A DNA stretch of 61,803 bases from Actinomycetes bacterium (lineage in GTDB: Bacteria > Actinomycetota > Acidimicrobiia > Acidimicrobiales > JABEUL01), in the NCBI GenBank assembly GCA_021852345.1, contig JAJZNL010000052.1:1-61803 (forward strand), given 5' to 3'. Position numbers and translations under genes: made by a program. Under the pieces are notes generated by a model. It was not told the origin of the DNA. It saw only the letters and a list, made by a program, of their open reading frames with translations, and did no database searches. Of the stretch, positions 55,387-61,803 are shown piece by piece. How positions within the stretch are numbered: the first letter of the stretch is position 1; each line of letters begins with the position of its first letter.

Positions 55387-55914
55387 AAGCTTAACTTAGA
55401 TCATCGGTTTTTTGATTCTTTGATTACTTTCACGTCTCGAAAGACACAATAGATTTTATGGATATTTTATGGATATTTCATGACCCCTCGCGGTTTATTG
55501 ATTGCCTGTTCCCTAATTAATCGAAGACGCATGAATCTATTTAACAAAATTCTGCGCTGGAGCTAAAAGATCATGATTGGAACCAATCATTGCCTTTGCA
55601 AATATGATTGAAGCTCACTTTCAAGGAATAGTAAATTGGCATCTATATAAATAAACAATTGCAATTTTAGAAGGCACCAATTCTATAATTTAGGCAACAA
55701 AAAGACGAGCAAGACGATATTGGTCCAAAGAGACTTTAATCAGGATTATTTGCCTTATTGCAGAAAACCTTCCATTGGCTGAATTTTCAGTGCCTGAATT
55801 GCACACGAGTTACCTAGAAACGCTAACTTTCAGTGAACTGAGTCTCAAAGTAGAGAATTAAAATTTAAATTTATTCGGTATTCCGGTCAAGAATCGCCAA
55901 ATTCTATTAGGTCG
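55387..55914. other. Region between convergent leuA and leuD
   Basis: More than half of this stretch (about 55570-55860) is a decayed ISL3-like transposase tail, listed separately. The remainder has no support for a gene; I see no strong terminator for either flanking gene. Confidence 0.5.
55570..55860 (+). pseudogene. Remnant of an ISL3-like transposase
   Basis: One plus-strand frame reads FANMIEAHFQGIVNWHLYK, stop, TIAILEGTNSII, stop, ATKRRARRYW and LIRIICLIAENLPL. The order of a helix with HFxGI, then LEGxNSxIQ with AxxRAxGY, is the C-terminus of ISL3-family transposases; the TAG stands where a CAG (Gln) is usual. Two in-frame stops and no N-terminal domain show it is dead. The last codons run to TAA at 55858-55860. 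This is a second old insertion within 10 kb of the IS1634-like relic. Confidence 0.8.
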
Positions 55915-56514
55915 TTAGCTTACCTTAACTGTAGGAAGCCAGCCGAATCTTTCCGACTCATATTTATCAATTTCAGATGCATGAGAAAGGGTAAGGCCTA
56001 TGTCGTCCAAGCCGTTTAAGAACCTATACTGGATAAAAGAGTCCATAGCAAAGTTCACTTCGACTGAAAGTTCAGGGACTGAAACTGTTAAATTAGTCAA
56101 ATCCACAACAATCAACAGATCTGGATTATTAGGGATTTCATTTAAAAGCAAAGAAACGGTTACAGGATCAAGTTCAACTGGCACCAATCCCATTTTTGTA
56201 CAGTTATTCTTAAATATATCTGCAAATCTGGGTGAAATTACCGCTTTAAAACCATAATCTTGAATCGCCCATACAGCATGTTCTCTCGATGAACCGGTTC
56301 CGAAATTTTGACCTGCCACCAGTATGTTGGCTTTAGCGTATTCGGGTTTATTAAGCACAAAGTCCCGGTCATCACGCCACTCGGAAAACAGTCCTTTACC
56401 AAATCCAGTTCTTTCTACCTTTTTAAGCCAATCACTGGGAATTATTTGGTCTGTGTCCACGTCGGAACGGTTTAACGGAAGACCCGTACCCTCGATTACT
56501 GTTATCTTTTGCAT
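55915..56514 (-). CDS. leuD: 3-isopropylmalate dehydratase small subunit
   Basis: A 199-residue LeuD: GTGLPLNRSDVDTDQIIPSDWLK at the start (substrate Asp and swivel domain), NFGTGSSREHAVWAIQDYGFKAV with the Ser-Arg pair, and ISPRFADIFKNNCTKMGL. It joins LeuC to convert 2- to 3-isopropylmalate. Start at ATG 56514; the gene lies 30 bp after leuC on the minus strand. Together leuC-leuD form an operon that converges on leuA. No LeuB (3-isopropylmalate dehydrogenase) is in the window. Confidence 0.96.
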   Translation of the reverse strand: MQKITVIEGTGLPLNRSDVDTDQIIPSDWLKKVERTGFGKGLFSEWRDDRDFVLNKPEYAKANILVAGQNFGTGSSREHAVWAIQDYGFKAVISPRFADIFKNNCTKMGLVPVELDPVTVSLLLNEIPNNPDLLIVVDLTNLTVSVPELSVEVNFAMDSFIQYRFLNGLDDIGLTLSHASEIDKYESERFGWLPTVKVS

Positions 56515-56544
56515 TTGATTCCTTTACTTCAAATCCTAAATCTT

Positions 56545-57969
56545 CTACAAATCCGACGGCTCAGCAAATCGCCCTAAAATAGCAGTAGCAGCAGCGACTG
56601 CAGGTGACACCAAATGAGTTCTTCCGCCCCTGCCTTGTCTTCCTTCAAAATTTCTGTTTGAAGTTGACGCACATCTTTCCTGCGGCTTTAGTTTATCGGG
56701 ATTCATAGCCAGACACATCGAACATCCAGGTTCGCGCCAATCGAAACCCGCTTCAACGAATATTTTATCCAGACCTTCCATTTCGGCCTGCTCTTTGACT
56801 CTCCTGGATCCAGGAACTATCAGTGTTCTTACGTCTGGGTTTACCCTCTTGCCTTTTACGACCGAAGCGACCACCCTTAAATCTTCAATTCTGGAATTTG
56901 TGCACGATCCAATGAAAACCGTGTCGACTTTGATGTCCTTAATTTTTTCACCGCCGTCAAACCCCATGTAACTAAGTGCTCTTGTAGCCGACTCTTTTTC
57001 AAAATCGGTTTCGAACTGATCAGCCGTTGGTACCGTAGAATTAATTGAAGCAACCTGCGAGGGATTTGTTCCCCATGATACAAAGGGGGTAAGCTCATCG
57101 GCATTAATATCGACCTCTTTGTCAAATACTGCATCTTCGTCGGTAAATAAAGTTTTCCAGTATTTTACTGCCTCTTCAAATTCGTCATCTTTTGGGGCAA
57201 AGAGCCTGCCTTTTATGTAATCAAAACTAACTTCATCTGGAGCTATCATGCCCGCTCTCGCTCCAGCCTCAATTGACATATTGCATACGGTCATCCTAGC
57301 TTCCATCGACAGTGCTTTTATTGCATCGCCTCTGTATTCAATTACATGGCCTATGCCGCCGCCCGTTCCGATCTTACCGATAATTGCTAAAATCAAATCT
57401 TTGGCGGTAACTCCCTCTTTTAATTTACCTTTGACGTTAACTGCCATTGTTTTTGGTCTGTTTTGCACCAAAGTTTGAGTTGCCAGCACGTGTTCGACCT
57501 CTGAAGTACCGATTCCAAACGCAAGCGCCCCAAACGCACCGTGAGTTGAGGTATGCGAGTCACCGCACACAATCGTCATTCCCGGTAGACTCAAACCCTG
57601 TTCGGGACCTATAACATGTACAATTCCCTGATCGGGATTTCCCATTGGATAGTACCTAATATTATTTTCCTTACAGTTTTGATCTAACACCTCAAGCTGT
57701 TTTGCCGAAACCTGATCTTCGATTGGTTTATCAATATCTTTGGTGGGAACATTATGATCAGCCGTTGCAATTGTAAGATCAGGCCTTCTTACCTTACGAT
57801 TTGATATTTTAAGACCTTCGAATGCTTGAGGAGAAGTTACTTCGTGGACTAGATGTAAATCGATCCAAATTAAATCCGGTTCATTTTCCTTGGATACCAC
57901 CACATGCGAGTCCCATACTTTTTCGGCCAAAGTTTTACCTATTTTTTTCTGATTTTTCTGTTCTTCCAT
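56545..57969 (-). CDS. leuC: 3-isopropylmalate dehydratase large subunit
   Basis: A 474-residue aconitase-family protein with the three 4Fe-4S cysteines in [13 protein letters not shown] and [16 protein letters not shown], plus [32 protein letters not shown] and [26 protein letters not shown]. It carries the cluster that binds isopropylmalate. I chose the ATG at 57969 (MEEQKNQKK), about twelve bases after AGAGG, over a TTG at 57978 that sits only three bases from the same site. It faces the A-type Fe-S carrier gene across ~200 bp; LeuC itself needs a cluster, which gives a possible functional link. Confidence 0.96.
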   Translation of the reverse strand: MEEQKNQKKIGKTLAEKVWDSHVVVSKENEPDLIWIDLHLVHEVTSPQAFEGLKISNRKVRRPDLTIATADHNVPTKDIDKPIEDQVSAKQLEVLDQNCKENNIRYYPMGNPDQGIVHVIGPEQGLSLPGMTIVCGDSHTSTHGAFGALAFGIGTSEVEHVLATQTLVQNRPKTMAVNVKGKLKEGVTAKDLILAIIGKIGTGGGIGHVIEYRGDAIKALSMEARMTVCNMSIEAGARAGMIAPDEVSFDYIKGRLFAPKDDEFEEAVKYWKTLFTDEDAVFDKEVDINADELTPFVSWGTNPSQVASINSTVPTADQFETDFEKESATRALSYMGFDGGEKIKDIKVDTVFIGSCTNSRIEDLRVVASVVKGKRVNPDVRTLIVPGSRRVKEQAEMEGLDKIFVEAGFDWREPGCSMCLAMNPDKLKPQERCASTSNRNFEGRQGRGGRTHLVSPAVAAATAILGRFAEPSDL

Positions 57970-58167
57970 TACAAACAATTACCTCTGCTATTTAAAAATA
58001 ACGTGCTAAAATTCACATCTAATTTATAGTTTTCCGGATTCAAGGTTTTAGACCCAATCTGACACTAAAATATTATTTTTAGGCTAAAATAATATTTACG
58101 TCGGCAAAAAACCGACACTAAATAGTTTAATTGAAAACTAATCACCGTCGACATATAGGAGTAAAAC

Positions 58168-58536
58168 ATGACCGTAACTCAGGATAACGTTAGTGTAGAT
58201 AAAAATCCGGAAGTCATCATACTTACTGCGCAAGCGCAGTCTAAGGTTTCTGAGCTTTTGGCCGAAGAGGACAATTCAGAAGAATTGGTTCTCAGAGTTG
58301 CAGTTAAGCCTGGAGGATGCTCAGGGTTTAGCTATGACATGTATTTTGATACCGAAACCGCATCTGACGACTTAATACTGAGCTTCGGAACCGTGAAGGT
58401 AGCCGTAGATCAAGAAAGTTCTGAAATGCTAAAAGGTTCAACCTTAGAGTATGAAGATGGGCTGCAGGGAGCAGGATTTCATATAGTTAATCCAAATGCA
58501 TCCAGAACCTGCGGCTGCGGAAATTCATTCTGCTGA
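58168..58536 (+). CDS. A-type iron-sulfur carrier protein (IscA/ErpA family)
   Basis: A 122-residue HesB/IscA protein with the three conserved cysteines: Cys51 in GGCSGFSYDM and Cys115, Cys117 in RTCGCGNSFC (Cys122 ends the protein). It carries or transfers Fe-S clusters to apo-enzymes. Whether it is the ErpA, IscA or SufA type cannot be told from sequence alone. A clear ribosome site (AGGAG) lies eight bases before the ATG. It is divergent from leuC, an Fe-S enzyme. Confidence 0.92.
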   Translation: MTVTQDNVSVDKNPEVIILTAQAQSKVSELLAEEDNSEELVLRVAVKPGGCSGFSYDMYFDTETASDDLILSFGTVKVAVDQESSEMLKGSTLEYEDGLQGAGFHIVNPNASRTCGCGNSFC

Positions 58537-58607
58537 TTTTAAAATCACCATCACTTGCCAAGTATCGCTGCGACACGACATATGTCAAAAATAGTTAAGT
58601 GGCATTT

Positions 58608-58637
58608 AACTTAAATTATGTTGCAATAATTTAAGTT
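58608..58637 (+). terminator. AT-rich hairpin after the Fe-S carrier gene
   Basis: AACTTAAATTAT (58608-58619) is exactly complementary to ATAATTTAAGTT (58626-58637) with a 6-base loop, followed by an AT-rich stretch. It may terminate the Fe-S carrier transcript, but the stem contains almost no GC, so its strength is doubtful. Confidence 0.4.
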
Positions 58638-58750
58638 TAAATTTATTATTTGATAATTATTTTTGTTTATGACTAAAAAAATACGTCATCGTAAACAACA
58701 GTTTTTATTTTATTTGTTTTCTTGATATCAAACTTGAACGAAAGGTCAAT

Positions 58751-59095
58751 TTGTCTCAACCAGTAGGTCCCTATAGCCCTTACGTTATTTCCGAACCATT
58801 CGTATATTGTTCCGGGCAGATAGGAGTTAGCAACGGAAAGTTATCCGGAGATATTTTTGAAGAGACCATAGCCTGTCTCAAAAATCTGGATGTCATATTA
58901 CGACAAGTCAATCTTTCCCTTAAAGACGTCGTCAAGACAACTGTTTTCATGGCAAATATTGAAGATTATGCGGCTATGAATGAGGCCTACATAGGAGAGT
59001 TCGGTGATCATAGACCGGCCAGATCTGCCGTAGCGGTTAAAGACTTGCCTTTGGGAGCGCTAATTGAGATTGAAGCTATAGCTAAAATCCAATAG
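58751..59095 (+). CDS. RidA/YjgF family enamine/imine deaminase
   Basis: A 114-residue RidA protein: GPYSPYVISEPFVYCSGQIGVSNGK, VKTTVFMANIEDYAAMNEAYIGEF, and DHRPARSAVAVKDLPLGALIEIEAIA with the active-site Arg in RPARSAV. It removes reactive 2-aminoacrylate and related imines that form in Ser, Thr and PLP-enzyme metabolism, fitting the surrounding amino acid genes. It begins with TTG at 58751 after GAAAGG; no better start is nearby. Confidence 0.94.
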   Translation: MSQPVGPYSPYVISEPFVYCSGQIGVSNGKLSGDIFEETIACLKNLDVILRQVNLSLKDVVKTTVFMANIEDYAAMNEAYIGEFGDHRPARSAVAVKDLPLGALIEIEAIAKIQ

Positions 59096-59256
59096 TTTGT
59101 TCATTGACAATCCAAGCAGACTCCGCCAGTAAGACCTAGGACAGTATTTCTATAGTATCTTGCATTTTGTAAGATCTCGGAAGGACAGCGGCTCTAACCT
59201 TTTAGATGCTCGTGGCATTTTGAGCAAACTTAGAAATTCAAGCTTTGTTTGCGGTT

Positions 59257-59949
59257 TTAGTATTTTGATAAACCGAATCGATATCCCACCGATCTAACAG
59301 TCTGTACCAAATTCTCATGTTCCTGTCCTAACTTTGCCCTTAGACGCCTTACATGAACATCCACGGTTCTGGCGCCTCCGTAATACTCGTAGCCCCAAAC
59401 TCGCGACAAAAGTGACTGGCGCGAATAAACTTTCCCGGGTTTTGAAACCAAAAACTTAAGCAATTCATATTCCATGTAAGCTAAATCCAAGGGTCTATTA
59501 TCGCACAACACCTGATATGTATCGGTATTTATCACAATCGGACCGTAAGATATTATTGTTTTTGAAATCTGCTTCCCGAATTTTTTTAAGATCTTATTTA
59601 TCCTGATTTCAACTTCGACACCTGTAGATTTACCGGATATAAAGTCATCAAAATACTCAGCGTTCTGCAATAGTTTTGAGTTAGGCTTCAAATCACCGGT
59701 TTTAGCATCAACAACTACCAAAACCGGAACATTGAGATTTATATCTTCGTAGATATCACGGCATATGTTCCAGCCGTTTTGTTCCGTATCGTTAATATTT
59801 ACTATCGCTATCAGTAGATTATCGCCGTTTTCGGCTAATTTAATCAGTTCGCCAAACGTACTCAGCTTAACCTCTTTTAAAGTTTTAAGATCAGAATCTT
59901 GATGTAAATGTGATTCAAGATCAAACGAGTATGTGACTACTGTATCCAT
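59257..59949 (-). CDS. GlnR-like OmpR-family response regulator with atypical receiver
   Basis: A 230-residue regulator. Residues ~1-115 look like a receiver, but the position of the phospho-acceptor Asp is Asn51 (AIVNIND) and the N-terminal acidic pair is absent, so classic phosphorylation is unlikely. Residues ~130-228 are a winged-helix DNA-binding domain: LDLAYMEYELLKFLVSKPGKVYSRQSLLSRVWGYEYYGGARTVDVHVRRLRAKLG then TVRSVGYRFG. This combination is typical of GlnR, the actinobacterial nitrogen regulator. It is next to glutamine synthetase, on the same strand and 139 bp away, which strongly supports a nitrogen-control role. PhoB-like regulators are the alternative by DNA-binding domain alone. 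Confidence 0.8.
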   Translation of the reverse strand: MDTVVTYSFDLESHLHQDSDLKTLKEVKLSTFGELIKLAENGDNLLIAIVNINDTEQNGWNICRDIYEDINLNVPVLVVVDAKTGDLKPNSKLLQNAEYFDDFISGKSTGVEVEIRINKILKKFGKQISKTIISYGPIVINTDTYQVLCDNRPLDLAYMEYELLKFLVSKPGKVYSRQSLLSRVWGYEYYGGARTVDVHVRRLRAKLGQEHENLVQTVRSVGYRFGLSKY

Positions 59950-60088
59950 AATTAATTAAAATCGCAACGTGTGAATAGGCAACATGTAAAATGCTTTAAA
60001 TTATTTAACAGTTCTAAATTATTTAATGAACTTTCATTCATAGTTTTTATTCGATACATTAAAACGACAACCAAAGTGACCTTTTAAT

Positions 60089-61417
60089 CTACAGATACGG
60101 AAGATATCTGCCGATTTCATAGTCGGTAACATGTCTTGCATATCGTTCCCATTCTTGTTTCTTATTTTTTAAAAACCATTCAAATACATGATCCCCCAAA
60201 ACTTCATGGGCAAATTCAGAGTTTTCCATATTCTCAATGGCAGATTTTAGATTATTGGGCAACGGATCTGCCGTCTCATAAACATTCGTTTCGTTATTTT
60301 GACTATAAAGGTTGACAGAAGTCTCGGGCATCAATTCCATCTGAAGATCGATACCTTTTAAACCCGCCGACAGTATTAATGCAAAAACTAAATAAGGATT
60401 GCACGCCGAATCTATGGCTCGGTATTCAAAACGAGTTGCTTCAGAATTTCCAAGTTTTGCCACCGGAATTCTTACCAAAGCTGAACGGTTATTCCTAGCC
60501 CATGAGATATTTACAGGTGCTTCATATCCTGGAACTAATCGCTTGTAAGAATTGACCCACTGATTTGTAACTGCGGTTATTTCCTTAGAATAGTTCAGAA
60601 CTCCGGCTATAAAGTGTTTTGCCAAAGTAGACAATCCGTATTCTTGATTCTCATCGGCAAAACAGTTTACGTCTCCTTTGAAAAGACTAAAGTGACTGTG
60701 CATCCCCGATCCCTGCTCGGACTCCAGAGGCTTAGGCATAAAACTTGCGATAACTCCCTGCTGGAGTGCCAAACTTTTAATTATCAATCTTGCAGTCATG
60801 ATAGTATCTGCCATAGTTACGGCGTCTGTGTAACGTAGATCTATCTCATGTTGCGAGGGAGCATCTTCATGCTGAGCATGCTCTACTGGAATTCCCATGT
60901 CTTCGAGTGCGACAACTGTTCTTTTTCTTAACTCCGTAGCCAAATCGCTGACAGTAAGGTCAAAGTAAGACCCGTTGTCCAAGCATACGGGCTTATTCAG
61001 ATCATCTTTAAAATAAAAAAACTCAATCTCCGGAGCTACATAAAATTCATAACCACGCTTTTTTGTTGAATCAAGTGTGCGTTTGAGTACTCTTCTTGGA
61101 CATCCTTCAAACGGCGATCCATCGTTATTTTTAACATCACACACTACCCTTGCCACAGATGCATTTTCAATCATCCACGGAAGTATCTGAAATGTATTTG
61201 CGTCAGGCATAAGCAGCATGTCGGACTCTTGAATCCTGCTAAATCCATCTATTGAGGACCCGTCAAAAATCATTCCGTCACTTAAAGCATTTTCAAGTTC
61301 AGCTGGCGTAATCGAGAATCCCTTTGGAGTGCCCAGCACGTCCGTAAACCAAAGTTGGATAAACCGAACCCCTCGTTCTTTAACGGTTTTTAGTACGTAT
61401 TCTTCTTCGCTTTTCAA
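60089..61417 (-). CDS. glnA: Glutamine synthetase type I
   Basis: A 442-residue GSI: FIQLWFTDVLGTPKGFSI at the start, IFDGSSIDGFSRIQESDMLLMPD, ATP/metal sites in EIEFFYF and AQHEDAPSQHEIDLRY, GSGMHSHFSLF, and NRSALVRIPV with the substrate Arg. Length and the absence of the NLYDLPP-type adenylylation loop favour the GSI-alpha (GlnA2-like) branch, so AMP-ylation control is unlikely. It makes glutamine from glutamate and ammonia; a gamma-glutamyl-polyamine ligase is a less likely alternative. The adjacent GlnR-like gene is the probable regulator. Confidence 0.93.
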   Translation of the reverse strand: MKSEEEYVLKTVKERGVRFIQLWFTDVLGTPKGFSITPAELENALSDGMIFDGSSIDGFSRIQESDMLLMPDANTFQILPWMIENASVARVVCDVKNNDGSPFEGCPRRVLKRTLDSTKKRGYEFYVAPEIEFFYFKDDLNKPVCLDNGSYFDLTVSDLATELRKRTVVALEDMGIPVEHAQHEDAPSQHEIDLRYTDAVTMADTIMTARLIIKSLALQQGVIASFMPKPLESEQGSGMHSHFSLFKGDVNCFADENQEYGLSTLAKHFIAGVLNYSKEITAVTNQWVNSYKRLVPGYEAPVNISWARNNRSALVRIPVAKLGNSEATRFEYRAIDSACNPYLVFALILSAGLKGIDLQMELMPETSVNLYSQNNETNVYETADPLPNNLKSAIENMENSEFAHEVLGDHVFEWFLKNKKQEWERYARHVTDYEIGRYLPYL

Positions 61418-61588
61418 ATTTCATCTCACTTTCGGAAACAGACAAATAAAAATCAATACCGATTATTTCAGTTTACGCCAAAGAATTGGCGTACCTTTAG
61501 CCTATTTTCAAATTGATATCTAATCAGATAAATATTACTGCATCAGTTTATATTTAGGCCGTTACCACCGAGTGATCTAAGCGATCAT
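61418..61588. other. Short intergenic region between glnA and a TnpB element
   Basis: The part from 61418 to about 61560 is host-like AT-rich DNA. From 61561 the composition switches sharply to GC-rich sequence belonging to the element. The segment GAATGATC...GATCACTC (minus strand, 61571-61591) forms an imperfect stem of the kind found at element ends. Confidence 0.55.
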
Positions 61589-61803
61589 TCACGTGGCGTT
61601 CCCTTGCGGGGTTTTGATGCTCGCCTCACCACGACGCGCTCCCGTTTTCACAGGAGTCTTACAGTCACTCCTCCGCCCATGAGTGTCCTCATAAGCCGAG
61701 CCAGGGTCTGTACCGCCATCTCTGGCGGTCTGGGTATCCACTGGGGCGCTGGACTTAACTGGTCCAGGATTGGCGTTTAACTCCGGCCAATCGCGGAGGT
61801 TCT
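61561..61803 (-). mobile_element. Right-end part of a TnpB-type IS200/IS605-like element, running out of the window
   Basis: The GC content jumps to about 58% from 61561 to the edge against an AT-rich surround, and a TnpB C-terminal frame lies inside. Elements of this group carry a noncoding RNA made of the tnpB 3' end and element end, with the guide lying just past the boundary; here the guide would be the host sequence left of about 61,560. The outer end at GTTACCACCGAGTG is a guess because the exact boundary cannot be proven from one copy. Confidence 0.7.
61589..61801 (-). CDS. TnpB-type RNA-guided nuclease, C-terminal fragment (5' part outside window)
   Basis: The minus-strand frame starts off the edge with NLRDWPELNANPGPVKSSAP and continues through TDPGSAYEDTHGRRSDCK to KTPQGNAT and a stop at 61589. 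This tail, after the (unseen) zinc ribbon, resembles the Ala/Gly/Pro-rich variable C-termini of actinobacterial TnpB/OrfB proteins. Codon use is markedly GC-rich compared with every gene in the window, a sign of recent transfer. Catalytic residues are not visible, so activity cannot be judged. Confidence 0.7.
   Translation of the reverse strand, partial: NLRDWPELNANPGPVKSSAPVDTQTARDGGTDPGSAYEDTHGRRSDCKTPVKTGARRGEASIKTPQGNAT

Overview
The window comes from a bacterium that is most likely an actinobacterium (Actinomycetota), probably near Acidimicrobiia, with unusually AT-rich DNA (roughly 40% GC by eye). The signs are: an actinobacterial-type LexA box (CGAAC-N4-GTTCG), an acyl-CoA carboxylase epsilon subunit next to the beta subunit, a PPOX/F420-type flavoprotein, a GlnR-like orphan regulator beside glutamine synthetase, an ImuA'-ImuB-DnaE2 cassette, the tadA / tRNA-Ser / SRP RNA / dnaX / recR locus, and leader-peptide attenuators before ilvB and leuA. 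No sequence search could be run, so taxonomy and product names rest on recognised motifs.

Positions 1-15,728 hold secreted or surface proteins, all on the minus strand: a multi-FN3 protein that leaves the window, a giant protein of more than 3,470 residues built from several dozen Cys-containing repeats with a split alpha/beta-hydrolase (S15/CocE-like) inside them, and a lipoprotein of the secretory lipase family. Positions 16,172-24,662 hold a transporter, a metallophosphoesterase and an acyl-CoA block: acyl-CoA carboxylase beta and epsilon, methylmalonyl-CoA epimerase, crotonyl-CoA carboxylase/reductase, and a divergent thiolase. This block points to ethylmalonyl-CoA/propionyl-CoA metabolism.

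Positions 24,663-29,326 hold recR, dnaX, SRP RNA, tRNA-Ser(GGA), tadA and a DUF4395 membrane protein. Positions 29,642-33,921 hold a GH18-like secreted hydrolase, an SDR dehydrogenase, an SCP2-domain protein and an esterase. Positions 34,051-37,315 are gatCAB.

Positions 37,402-58,000 are mainly branched-chain amino acid and serine synthesis: ilvD, ilvB, ilvN, ilvC, serC, an aspartate-type aminotransferase, serA, leuA, leuD and leuC. ilvB and leuA each have a classic attenuator with a 12-codon leader peptide rich in the regulating amino acid (four Val; three Leu). An SOS mutasome (imuA'-imuB-dnaE2) sits between ilvN and ilvC behind a 48-bp perfect palindrome that contains the LexA box. Positions 58,168-61,417 carry an A-type Fe-S carrier, a RidA protein, a GlnR-like regulator and glutamine synthetase.

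Mobile DNA is mostly decayed: an IS1634-like relic between dnaE2 and ilvC and an ISL3-like relic between leuA and leuD. At the right edge a GC-rich TnpB C-terminus with its element end is clearly different from the host DNA. The most unusual observations are the split hydrolase in the giant repeat protein, the (TA)n tract that puts its signal peptide out of frame, and promoter geometry that predicts leaderless mRNAs at the SOS operon and at both attenuator peptides.
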